5,288 nt of DNA from Microbacterium sp. (lineage in GTDB: Bacteria; Actinomycetota; Actinomycetes; Actinomycetales; Microbacteriaceae). Of the stretch, positions 1-5,221 are shown in pieces. The DNA lies in contig QFPD01000175.1 of NCBI GenBank assembly GCA_003248845.1, positions 1 through 5,288 of the forward strand. Direction: 5' to 3'. A program made the translations under genes and the position numbers. Under the pieces are notes generated by a model. It searched no databases. It worked only from the letters and a program-made list of their open reading frames with translations, and had not been told where the DNA came from. Every line of letters starts with the position of its first letter. The first letter of the stretch is position 1.

Positions 1-1
1 C

Positions 2-250
2 GGCACCGTCGACAAGTTCCAGGGGCAGGAGGCGGCGGTCGCGATCGTGTCGCTCGCCGCGTCGTCGGGTCGCGATGCCCCGCGCGGCCTCGAGTTCCTT
101 TTGCTGCAGAACCGTCTCAACGTCGCAGTCTCGCGGGCGGAGCACACCGCGTACGTCGTCTATGCGACGGGCCTCCTCGATGATCTGCCGCGCACTCCCG
201 AGGGAGTGGCCCGGCTGAGCGCCTTCGCGCGCCTCGTCGGCGCGGCCTGA
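2..250 (+). CDS. C-terminal part of a superfamily 1 DNA/RNA helicase (RecB-like nuclease/helicase type), truncated by the window edge
   Basis: Only the last 82 residues are present; the frame is open from the first complete codon at position 2, so the start lies outside the window. The visible segment reads GTVDKFQGQE near its beginning, which is helicase motif V of UPF1-like superfamily 1 enzymes. It continues with DAPRGLEFLL and NRLNVAVSRA, which is motif VI with the arginine that contacts ATP. This spacing and the DAPRG element are typical of the C-terminal helicase half of bacterial TM0106-type proteins, which carry a RecB-like nuclease domain upstream; that domain is not visible here. 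The family is expected to be a cytoplasmic ATP-dependent helicase in nucleic acid processing, with no well-defined pathway. The C-terminus (ARLSAFARLVGAA) is short, as usual. No clear terminator follows. Helicase identity is solid; the nuclease-fusion subtype is inferred. Confidence 0.85.
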   Translation, partial: GTVDKFQGQEAAVAIVSLAASSGRDAPRGLEFLLLQNRLNVAVSRAEHTAYVVYATGLLDDLPRTPEGVARLSAFARLVGAA

Positions 251-288
251 CGCCTCGACGAGCCGAGCGCCCGCCACAACCTCCGCGC

Positions 289-324
289 CTGCCACGACCC
301 CGGCATCCGCCCTAGACTCGCCCC
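289..324 (+). promoter_or_regulatory. Promoter of the DUF3467 gene, predicted leaderless
   Basis: TAGACT at 313-318 matches the actinobacterial -10 consensus TANNNT. It is followed by exactly six bases before the ATG at 325, so the transcript should begin at or next to the start codon. CTGCCA at 289-294 is a weak -35 match with an 18-base spacer. There is no Shine-Dalgarno sequence in front of the gene, which fits leaderless translation. Confidence 0.6.
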
Positions 325-624
325 ATGAGCGACGACGCACCGCGCCAGTTCGAGATCGACCTGCCGCCGGAGGTCGTGCCCGGCAGCTATGCCGACTTCG
401 CCAACGTGTGGCACACCCCCGACGTGTTCGTGATGGACTTCGTCTCGCTCGCCCGCCCCCCGCAGGCGGCGACGGATGCCGACGGCAACCCCGTCACGGT
501 CGTGCCCGGCCGCGTCGTACAGCGGGTGCGGATCCCCCCGCAGCAGGTGTTCGAGCTCGCCAAGGCGCTGACGCAGCAGCTCGAGTTCTGGGAGCAGGAG
601 ACCGGGCGCCGCACGGACGGCTAG
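325..624 (+). CDS. DUF3467 family protein of unknown function
   Basis: This 99-residue protein matches the pattern of the DUF3467 family. It has an N-terminal segment YADFANVWHTPDVFVMDF (residues about 21-38), a short proline-rich linker, then RVVQRVRIPPQQVFELAKALTQQLEFWE (about residues 63-92). That last part is the hallmark 'arginine-valine strand, PPQ turn, helix' of the family. It has no signal peptide, membrane segment or obvious catalytic residues, and is probably a small cytoplasmic alpha/beta protein. The biochemical function of the family is unknown to me. The start at 325 is chosen because the family-like sequence begins soon after it and a -10 hexamer lies six bases upstream. It appears to be transcribed alone: 74 bases separate it from the helicase gene, and corA has its own leader downstream. 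Confidence 0.85.
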   Translation: MSDDAPRQFEIDLPPEVVPGSYADFANVWHTPDVFVMDFVSLARPPQAATDADGNPVTVVPGRVVQRVRIPPQQVFELAKALTQQLEFWEQETGRRTDG

Positions 625-641
625 CGGTCACCGTCGAGGCG

Positions 642-647
642 TATACT
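642..647 (+). promoter_or_regulatory. Candidate -10 element of the corA leader transcript
   Basis: TATACT is the best -10 match in the 243-base gap between the DUF3467 gene and corA. It predicts a transcription start near 653-655, which would give corA an untranslated leader of about 215 bases. It is flanked by GGCG (638-641) and CGCC (648-651), a small inverted repeat that could be coincidental. No good -35 hexamer is seen 16-18 bases upstream. The placement is inferred from the hexamer alone. Confidence 0.45.
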
Positions 648-653
648 CGCCGA

Positions 654-690
654 GGCGCTGCGCATCCGCTCCGATGCTTCCCGCGGCGCC
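654..690 (+). promoter_or_regulatory. 5' stem-loop of the corA leader RNA
   Basis: Bases 654-661 pair with 683-690 (eight pairs, one of them G-U). Bases 662-666 (GCATC) continue the stem with 673-677 (GATGC). The loop is CGCTCC and there is a five-base bulge, TTCCC (678-682), on the 3' side. The helix would begin almost exactly at the predicted transcription start, so it would cap the 5' end of the corA mRNA. It could stabilise the transcript or be part of a sensing structure. It does not match the M-box magnesium riboswitch core as I know it. Confidence 0.4.
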
Positions 691-713
691 GACGAGCGAA
701 GGCGGTGACGACC

Positions 714-770
714 ATGGCAGACGATAGTCCGCGCGCCGCGGTGTCCGCCGCTCGCGTCTTCGTGCGCTGA
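714..770 (+). CDS. Putative 18-residue leader peptide upstream of corA
   Basis: An ATG at 714 opens an 18-codon frame, MADDSPRAAVSAARVFVR, ending in TGA at 768-770, 97 bases before corA. A plausible ribosome-binding site precedes it: AAGG at 699-702 and GGTGA at 704-708. The peptide has acidic residues and a proline at its start (D3, D4, P6), then a basic/hydrophobic end (RVFVR). The E. coli/Salmonella magnesium-sensing leader MgtL ([17 protein letters not shown]) has the same general order: acidic plus proline first, then basic, ending in Phe near a final Arg. Its last codons (761-767) can pair with the downstream hairpin, as expected for an attenuation leader. No function is shown; ORFs this short are common by chance in GC-rich DNA. 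The likely role, if real, is control in cis rather than making a working protein. Confidence 0.4.
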   Translation: MADDSPRAAVSAARVFVR

Positions 771-796
771 GCTGTCGCCGACCCGCGGCGCATCTG

Positions 797-825
797 CGCG
801 CACGCCACCGGCGTGCGCGATCTTT
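797..825 (+). terminator. Terminator-like hairpin (attenuator) in the corA leader
   Basis: Bases 797-806 (CGCGCACGCC) and 810-819 (GGCGTGCGCG) form a perfect ten-base-pair stem with a three-base loop, ACC. ATCTTTCC follows, giving a short, imperfect U-rich tail. It lies between the putative leader peptide stop (770) and the corA start (868), so termination here would switch corA off. CGTGCGC occurs both at 761-767, in the leader peptide, and at 812-818, in the 3' arm. Both copies can pair with GCGCACG at 798-804, making two mutually exclusive structures. The weak U-tract is the main doubt. Confidence 0.45.
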
Positions 826-858
826 CCGTGCGTCCGCGACCCGGGCGCCCGCGCATAC

Positions 859-863
859 GGAGA
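859..863 (+). promoter_or_regulatory. Shine-Dalgarno sequence of corA
   Basis: GGAGA ends four bases before the ATG at 868. corA is the only full-length gene here with a ribosome-binding site and without a TANNNT hexamer 6-7 bases before its start. This supports the 868 start and a leadered transcript. Confidence 0.6.
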
Positions 864-867
864 CAAC

Positions 868-1869
868 ATGACCCTCATCGACAACGCCATCTACGTGGGC
901 GGCCGCCGAGTCGCGACGCCGCGCTCCCTCGACGAGACGTACACCCTGCAGGAGACCCACGAGGGCTTCGCCTGGATCGGAATGTATCGGCCCACGGCGG
1001 CCGAGCTTGCGTCCGTCGCGGCCGAGTTCGACCTGCATCCGCTCGCGATCGAGGATGCCGCGGTCGGCCACCAGCGCTCCAAGGTCGAGCGTTACGGCGA
1101 CACTCTCTTCGTCGTGCTCCGCCCCGCTCGCTACGACGACGTTCGCGAGCGGCTCGACATCGGGGAACTGCACCTGTTCGCGGGGCCTGACTTCCTGATC
1201 ACCATCCGCCACGCGGAGTCTCCCGACATGGCATCCGTCCGTCGTCGGCTGGAGCAGCAGCCCGAACTCCTCGCCCTGGGCTCGGAGGCGGTGCTCTACG
1301 CGGTGCTCGACCGAATGGTGGACGAGTACGAGCCCGTGGTCGCCGGTATCGAGAACGACATCGACGAGATCGAGGACGCTCTGTTCGGCGACTCCGACGA
1401 CGACGCGCTCTCGCGGCGCATCTACGAGCTGTCCGGCGAGCTCATCCGGTTCACCCGCGCGACCCACCCGCTCGTCGGGATCATCGAGTGGCTGCAGCGC
1501 GGCCACGACGTCTACCACGTCGACATCGAGCTGCAGCGGCGCCTGCGGGACGTGCAGGATCACGCGATCCGCGTCACCGAGCGCATCGACGGGTTCCGCG
1601 CCGTGCTCGACAAGGCGCTCACGGTGCACTCCGCGCTCGTCGCACGGCGCCAGACCGAGGTGAACCTGCAGCAGAACGAGCAGGTGAAGAAGATCTCGTC
1701 ATGGGCGGCGATCATCTTCGCGCCCACGCTCATCGGCACGGTCTACGGCATGAACTTCGACATCATGCCGGAACTGCATTGGGAGTACGGCTATCCGGTC
1801 GCCCTCGCAGTGATGGTGGCATTCCCGACCGTGCTCTACCTGATCTTCAAGCGTCGCCGCTGGCTCTGA
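868..1869 (+). CDS. corA: CorA family magnesium/cobalt transport protein
   Basis: This 333-residue protein is a CorA-type Mg2+/Co2+ channel, which works as a homopentamer in the cytoplasmic membrane. The long N-terminal part (about residues 1-270) is the cytoplasmic funnel domain: an alpha/beta region up to about 120, then long charged helices with a very acidic stretch (ENDIDEIEDALFGDSDDD, about 162-179). Two membrane segments lie at the end, about 275-293 and 307-327. The signature YGMNF (293-297) sits at the end of the first and continues into DIMPEL in the periplasmic loop. The C-terminus is basic (KRRRWL), as in the family. Length is normal. The start at 868 has a Shine-Dalgarno GGAGA at 859-863. 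Upstream lie a leader peptide candidate and an attenuator-like hairpin, so expression may respond to magnesium. It converges on upp with eight bases between the stop codons. Confidence 0.95.
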   Translation: MTLIDNAIYVGGRRVATPRSLDETYTLQETHEGFAWIGMYRPTAAELASVAAEFDLHPLAIEDAAVGHQRSKVERYGDTLFVVLRPARYDDVRERLDIGELHLFAGPDFLITIRHAESPDMASVRRRLEQQPELLALGSEAVLYAVLDRMVDEYEPVVAGIENDIDEIEDALFGDSDDDALSRRIYELSGELIRFTRATHPLVGIIEWLQRGHDVYHVDIELQRRLRDVQDHAIRVTERIDGFRAVLDKALTVHSALVARRQTEVNLQQNEQVKKISSWAAIIFAPTLIGTVYGMNFDIMPELHWEYGYPVALAVMVAFPTVLYLIFKRRRWL

Positions 1870-1882
1870 GCGGCGGCTCAGA
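1865..1882. terminator. Palindrome spanning the corA and upp stop codons, possible bidirectional terminator
   Basis: TCTGAGC (1865-1871) and GCTCAGA (1876-1882) form a perfect seven-base-pair stem around a GGCG loop. The TGA of corA (1867-1869) lies in one arm and the complement of the upp TGA (1878-1880) in the other. Each mRNA would fold the same hairpin at its end. There is no T-tract on either side, so intrinsic termination is uncertain; it could instead be a 3'-end stabilising structure. Confidence 0.4.
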
Positions 1883-2510
1883 CGGTGCCGTACAGGCGAT
1901 CACCCGCGTCGCCGAGGCCGGGCACGATGTAGCCCTTCTCGTTGAGGCGCTCATCGAGCGCACCCAGCACGAGGGTCACGTCGCGGTCGCCGACCTGCTC
2001 CTGGATCGCCGCGACGCCCTCCGGGGCGCCGAGGATGCAGATCGCGGTGACGTCCTGTGCACCGCGCGCGAAGAGGAAGTCGATCGCTGCGCCCAGCGAC
2101 CCGCCGGTCGCGAGCATCGGGTCGAGCACGAAGCACTGCCGGTCGCTGAGGTCCTCGGGCAGGCGCTCGGCGTAGGTGTAGGGCTGCAGGGTCTCCTCGT
2201 TGCGCGCCATCCCGAGAAAGCCGATCTCGGCCGTGGGGAGAAGCTTCACCATCCCATCGAGCATGCCGAGCCCGGCGCGCAGGATGGGCACGACGAGCGG
2301 GCGCGGCTCGGAGATCCGCACGCCCTTCGTGGTCGTGACCGGGGTCTGGATCTCGATCTCCTCGACGCGCACGTTGCGCGTCGCCTCGTAGGCGAGGAGG
2401 GTCAGGAGCTCCTCGGTGAGCTGCCGGAAAACCGGCGACGGGGTGCGCTCGTCGCGCAGCACCGTCAGTTTGTGGGTGATGAGGGGATGGTCGGCCACGT
2501 GCACGCGCAT
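1878..2510 (-). CDS. upp: Uracil phosphoribosyltransferase
   Basis: This 210-residue cytoplasmic enzyme joins uracil to PRPP to make UMP in the pyrimidine salvage pathway. The PRPP-binding loop [11 protein letters not shown] is at residues 128-138. The conserved [17 protein letters not shown] lies at 70-86. The uracil-binding end [16 protein letters not shown] lies at 194-209. The N-terminus ([16 protein letters not shown]) is the usual one for the family, as is the length. The frame stays open far upstream on the minus strand, but the protein begins at 2510: family similarity starts there, and a -10 hexamer lies seven bases before this ATG. It is divergent from tadA (85 bases between starts) and converges on corA. 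No sign of truncation or odd composition. Confidence 0.97.
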   Translation of the reverse strand: MRVHVADHPLITHKLTVLRDERTPSPVFRQLTEELLTLLAYEATRNVRVEEIEIQTPVTTTKGVRISEPRPLVVPILRAGLGMLDGMVKLLPTAEIGFLGMARNEETLQPYTYAERLPEDLSDRQCFVLDPMLATGGSLGAAIDFLFARGAQDVTAICILGAPEGVAAIQEQVGDRDVTLVLGALDERLNEKGYIVPGLGDAGDRLYGTV

Positions 2511-2517
2511 GGTGTTC

Positions 2518-2523
2518 AGCCTA
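2518..2523 (-). promoter_or_regulatory. -10 element of upp, predicted leaderless
   Basis: On the minus strand TAGGCT is followed by seven bases (GAACACC) and then the upp ATG. This places the transcription start at or one base before the start codon, with no room for a Shine-Dalgarno sequence. No good -35 hexamer is visible. Confidence 0.55.
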
Positions 2524-2583
2524 CGGCGCCGGGCAGCTGCCGTGCGGTTCCCGCGCGCGAATGCTCCTCGAAGAGCCCGCCCG

Positions 2584-2589
2584 TACGCT
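2584..2589 (+). promoter_or_regulatory. -10 element of tadA, predicted leaderless
   Basis: TACGCT is followed by GAGGGT and then the tadA ATG, a six-base gap that predicts transcription starting on the start codon. GAGGG could alternatively be read as a weak Shine-Dalgarno sequence very close to the ATG. A -35 match is not evident. Confidence 0.5.
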
Positions 2590-2595
2590 GAGGGT

Positions 2596-3063
2596 ATGAC
2601 CCTTCCCCCGAGACCGAGCGACGACGCGGCGATGCGCCGCGCGCTCGAGCTGGCCGCGCGGGCCTCGGCGGCCGGTGAGATCCCGGTGGGCGCTGTCGTC
2701 GTGGATGCCGCGGGCACGGTTCTCGGCGAAGGCCTGAACCTGCGCGAAGCGACAGGTGACCCCACGGCCCATGCGGAAATCGTCGCGCTGCGCGCTGCAG
2801 CGGCATCCGCCGAATCATGGAATCTCGAGGGCTGCACGCTCGTCGTCACTCTCGAGCCGTGCCTCATGTGCGCCGGAGCGATCCTGCAGGCGCGCGTCGG
2901 CCGCGTCGTCTTCGGTGCGTGGGACGAAAAGGCGGGCGCTGCCGGATCGGTGTACGACGTGCTCCGCGACCGGCGCCTCCCCGTGCGCGCGGAAGTCGTC
3001 GGCGGCATCCACGAGTCCGAGGCGCGAGCGGTGCTGCGCGCCTTCTTCGACGCCCGCCGCTGA
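2596..3063 (+). CDS. tadA: tRNA-specific adenosine-34 deaminase
   Basis: This 155-residue enzyme deaminates adenosine to inosine at the wobble position of tRNA-Arg(ACG), allowing one tRNA to read several arginine codons. The zinc-dependent cytidine/deoxycytidylate deaminase signature is complete: H59-A-E61 supplies a zinc ligand and the catalytic glutamate, and PCLMC (88-92) supplies Cys89 and Cys92. [10 protein letters not shown] (27-36) and [12 protein letters not shown] (107-118) are typical of TadA rather than of free-nucleoside deaminases. The length is normal. The open frame extends upstream to 2416, but that part overlaps upp on the other strand and does not look like the family. The start at 2596 gives a normal N-terminus and fits the -10 hexamer six bases upstream. 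It converges on the hydrolase with 13 bases between stops; only a weak five-pair hairpin (3055-3073) lies there. Confidence 0.95.
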   Translation: MTLPPRPSDDAAMRRALELAARASAAGEIPVGAVVVDAAGTVLGEGLNLREATGDPTAHAEIVALRAAAASAESWNLEGCTLVVTLEPCLMCAGAILQARVGRVVFGAWDEKAGAAGSVYDVLRDRRLPVRAEVVGGIHESEARAVLRAFFDARR

Positions 3064-3076
3064 CCGGTCGGCGCGA

Positions 3077-4189
3077 TCAGTCCGAAGAGCTCAAGATGAT
3101 CGCCTCGGTGGGCGGAGCAGGGTCGGCCGGGCGGCCGATGTATCCGATCCGTTCGAGCAGCGCGCGGCGGAACTCGGCCGGGCGCTCGAGATGCGGCGAG
3201 TGTCCGACCCCCTCGAGTTCGACCTCGGTGACCTCTCCTCCCGCCGCGCGGTAGGCCTCCAGCACGTCGCGGGTCTGCGACACCATCGGCTGGGCGGGAG
3301 CCACTTCCTCACCCGGCCACCCGGGGATCACACCCAGGGCGCCGAGGTTGTTGAGGTCGAAGAACGAGGCGTCGGACACGATGGCGTCCGCCGAGCCGTG
3401 GACCCACAGGATCGGCGGCTTCGCGGCGATGTTGACGATCCCCGACGTGTCGAAGTAGCGCGGCACCATCGTGTTGAGCACCCCGATCGTGCCGGCGGCG
3501 AAGCCGGGCCAGTTCGGGCTGTCGACGCCGTCGCCGGGATAGTTGCCCTCGGCGGTGGAGGTCGTGTTCATGGACTCGACCCACGTGTCCTCGTGTTCGC
3601 TCGTGTAGCCGGGCGCGACGTAGCCGGAACGGAAGACGCTCCGCGGCGACGTGGGCGCCGCGTCGCTCGCGTCGCGATCGGTCAGACGCTGCACGAAGTC
3701 CGGGTTCGCGCCGCCGCCGCCGCAGCCGGCGTCGTCGTCGGTGAGGCGCGTGCCGTCTCGGCGCGTACCGCCGAAGCCGTACGGCGAGACGGGGGCCTGC
3801 AGGGTCAGGCTGAGCGCCGGGTGGTCGAGCGCGTACTGCATGACGACGCCGCCGCCCATCGACCACCCGACCAGATGGGCGGTGTCGAGTCCGAGGGTGC
3901 GGAGCGTCGCGTGGACGTCATCGCTGAAGTCGCGGACGCCGCGGGTCGCGTCGACGGGAAGGCTCTCGGTTCCTCCGAACCCGCGCAGGTCGATCGCGAT
4001 GACGCGCAGATCGCTCGGCAGATCCTGCATGAGCTCCTGCCAGAACAGGCTCGACGACACGTTCCCGTGGATGAGCACAACCGTGCTCTCCGCCGGCGCG
4101 GCAGGGTCGTCACCGTCGCGCTCGAGGATGTTCACGGTCAGTCGGTCGGTGTCGATCAGCCGTGCGGAGATGCCGTCGAAGAGCGTCAT
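3077..4189 (-). CDS. Alpha/beta hydrolase with an enlarged cap region
   Basis: This 370-residue protein has a full alpha/beta-hydrolase catalytic set. HGN at 41-43 is the oxyanion-hole strand turn. GWSMGG at 108-113 is the nucleophile elbow with Ser110. Asp268, in [12 protein letters not shown], is the likely acid. His330, in [11 protein letters not shown], is the base. There is no signal peptide or membrane segment, so it should be cytoplasmic. It is longer than the usual 270-300 residues because about 120 residues (135-255) lie between the core halves. This insert holds an acidic and glycine-rich stretch ([14 protein letters not shown], 151-164) and aromatic- and asparagine-rich sequence, probably the substrate-covering cap. 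The substrate cannot be told; esterase, lactonase or C-C hydrolase are all possible. A serine nucleophile argues against haloalkane dehalogenase and epoxide hydrolase, which use aspartate. It is divergent from proC, with 72 bases between. Confidence 0.9.
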   Translation of the reverse strand: MTLFDGISARLIDTDRLTVNILERDGDDPAAPAESTVVLIHGNVSSSLFWQELMQDLPSDLRVIAIDLRGFGGTESLPVDATRGVRDFSDDVHATLRTLGLDTAHLVGWSMGGGVVMQYALDHPALSLTLQAPVSPYGFGGTRRDGTRLTDDDAGCGGGGANPDFVQRLTDRDASDAAPTSPRSVFRSGYVAPGYTSEHEDTWVESMNTTSTAEGNYPGDGVDSPNWPGFAAGTIGVLNTMVPRYFDTSGIVNIAAKPPILWVHGSADAIVSDASFFDLNNLGALGVIPGWPGEEVAPAQPMVSQTRDVLEAYRAAGGEVTEVELEGVGHSPHLERPAEFRRALLERIGYIGRPADPAPPTEAIILSSSD

Positions 4190-4195
4190 AGCGGC

Positions 4196-4201
4196 ATCCT
4201 A
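4196..4201 (-). promoter_or_regulatory. -10 element of the alpha/beta hydrolase gene, predicted leaderless
   Basis: On the minus strand TAGGAT is followed by six bases (GCCGCT) and the ATG at 4189. The hexamer is the same as that of proC on the opposite strand, 54 bases away. The two promoters stand back to back, and their -35 regions would fall next to each other around 4218-4232 in an unusually A/T-rich stretch. Confidence 0.55.
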
Positions 4202-4249
4202 GCGCCGTCGTCTTTCACCTGAACCGAGTCTCATTTTCCACGGCGCTCG

Positions 4250-4255
4250 TAGGAT
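4250..4255 (+). promoter_or_regulatory. -10 element of proC, predicted leaderless
   Basis: TAGGAT is followed by GGCGGT and the ATG at 4262. The six-base gap predicts a transcript starting at the start codon. No convincing -35 hexamer is seen at the expected distance. Confidence 0.55.
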
Positions 4256-4261
4256 GGCGGT

Positions 4262-5092
4262 ATGCCCCAGACGCTCCCCCCGATCGCGATCCTCGGTGCC
4301 GGCTCGATGGGCGGTGCCATCGCGCACGGCCTCGCCCGCTCCGGCCTCGCGCCGCAGCTCACGGTCACCAACCGAACCCAGACCAAGGCGTCGGAGCTCG
4401 CCGGGGAGGGCGTGACGAGTATCGCCCTCGAGGCGGACGCGGGGGCCAACCTCCGGGCGGCTGCCGACTCCGACGTCGTTCTCATCGGGGTCAAACCGGT
4501 GATGGTGCCCGACCTGCTGCGAGAGATCGCTCCCGCGCTGCGGCCCGGCACGATCGTCGTGAGCCTCGCGGCCGGCGTGACCCTCGCGACGTTCGAGTCG
4601 ATCGTGGGGGAAGAGGTGCCCGTCATCCGCGCGATGCCCAACACCCCTGCGGTCGTCGGCAAGGCGGTCACGGGACTGGCGCGGGGTTCCGCGGCATCCG
4701 ACGGCGACCTCGCGCTCGTGCGGGCGCTGTTCGAGACGTGCGGAGTGGTCATCGAGGTCCCGGAGGGGCAGATCGACGCCCTCTCCACGATCTCAGGATC
4801 GGGCCCCGCCTACGTCTTCCTCCTCATCGAAGAGCTCACCGAGGCGGCCCGGGGCAAGGGATTCTCCGACGCCGACGCCCGGCTGATGGCCGAGCAGACC
4901 TTCATCGGGGCGGCGGCGCTGCTGGATGCCACGCGGGAGGATCCGGCCGAACTCCGTCGCCAGGTCACGAGTCCCAAGGGCACGACCGAGCGCGCGGTCG
5001 CGGTGCTGGAGGGGGCGAACCTCGCGGGAATCTTCGCCGAGGCGACCGACGCCGCGCTCGCCCGCGCCCGCGAACTCGCCGCCGGCGCCTGA
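4262..5092 (+). CDS. proC: Pyrroline-5-carboxylate reductase
   Basis: This 276-residue cytoplasmic enzyme uses NAD(P)H to reduce 1-pyrroline-5-carboxylate to proline, the last step of proline synthesis. The N-terminal Rossmann fold shows the dinucleotide motif GAGSMG (12-17), followed by VTNRT (35-39), where a basic residue suits NADPH. IGVKPVMVPDLL (75-86) and VIRAMPNTPAVVG (121-133) are characteristic of the family. The C-terminal dimerisation and substrate domain has SGSGPAYVFLLIE (178-190) and QVTSPKGTTERA (234-245), the ProC signature region. The length is normal. The start at 4262 is supported by the short distance to the Rossmann strand and by a -10 hexamer six bases upstream. It is transcribed alone here, divergent from the hydrolase, so no other proline gene lies beside it. 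Confidence 0.96.
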   Translation: MPQTLPPIAILGAGSMGGAIAHGLARSGLAPQLTVTNRTQTKASELAGEGVTSIALEADAGANLRAAADSDVVLIGVKPVMVPDLLREIAPALRPGTIVVSLAAGVTLATFESIVGEEVPVIRAMPNTPAVVGKAVTGLARGSAASDGDLALVRALFETCGVVIEVPEGQIDALSTISGSGPAYVFLLIEELTEAARGKGFSDADARLMAEQTFIGAAALLDATREDPAELRRQVTSPKGTTERAVAVLEGANLAGIFAEATDAALARARELAAGA

Positions 5093-5116
5093 TCCGCCTC
5101 AGCGGTCGAGCGACGC

Positions 5117-5150
5117 GGCGGTCCTCGTCGGCCGAGCCGTGGCCGCCATT
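5117..5150 (+). terminator. Possible proC terminator
   Basis: Bases 5117-5123 pair with 5141-5147 (seven pairs, one G-U), and an inner stem CTCG/CGAG (5124-5127 with 5133-5136) closes a five-base loop. A four-base bulge separates the two on the 3' side. ATTCCCTT follows, a weak T-containing tail. It starts 25 bases after the proC stop. The position fits a terminator but the tail is poor. Confidence 0.35.
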
Positions 5151-5154
5151 CCCT

Positions 5155-5221
5155 TGAGAAACCAAGCGCCGCGCGAGAAACCACGGCAGCGGTGGTTTCT
5201 CGGCGTCCACGTGGTTTCTCA
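5155..5221. repeat. Four copies of GAGAAACCA as a nested palindrome downstream of proC
   Basis: GAGAAACCA occurs directly at 5156-5164 and 5175-5183, then inverted as TGGTTTCTC at 5193-5201 and 5212-5220. The copies start 19, 18 and 19 bases apart, so the array is symmetric about its centre. The inner two form an 11-base-pair stem (5174-5184 with 5192-5202) around a seven-base loop. The outer two can pair over ten bases (5155-5164 with 5212-5221), separated from the inner stem by a symmetric 9-by-9 internal loop. The A-rich repeat contrasts with its GC-rich surroundings and occurs nowhere else in the window. It looks like a REP/BIME-type intergenic element or a structured RNA 3' end; no transposase is nearby. 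Confidence 0.7.

Noticed and set aside
625..867. M-box (ykoK) magnesium riboswitch upstream of corA
   Set aside because: The gene context suits one, but I do not see the conserved M-box core (the GGTGAGGCTCCT-like start and its partner segments). The region is better described as a leader ORF plus hairpins.
628..1629. 333-codon minus-strand open frame opposite corA
   Set aside because: It is antisense to the clear CorA frame; its sequence is a shadow rich in Val, Asp and Arg with no recognisable family.
1488..2591. Long plus-strand open frame overlapping corA and upp
   Set aside because: It has no recognisable domain, has arginine/alanine-rich shadow composition, and covers two well-supported genes.
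2511..3008. Upstream extension of upp on the minus strand
   Set aside because: The frame stays open, but the extra residues overlap tadA, do not resemble the family and would make the protein far longer than other uracil phosphoribosyltransferases.
3055..3073. Hairpin between tadA and the hydrolase as a terminator
   Set aside because: Only five base pairs with a nine-base loop and no T-tract; too weak to call.
2756..4222. 488-codon plus-strand open frame across tadA and the hydrolase
   Set aside because: It is the antisense shadow of the hydrolase in GC-rich DNA, starts inside tadA and has no protein-like motifs. The minus-strand hydrolase has a complete catalytic triad.
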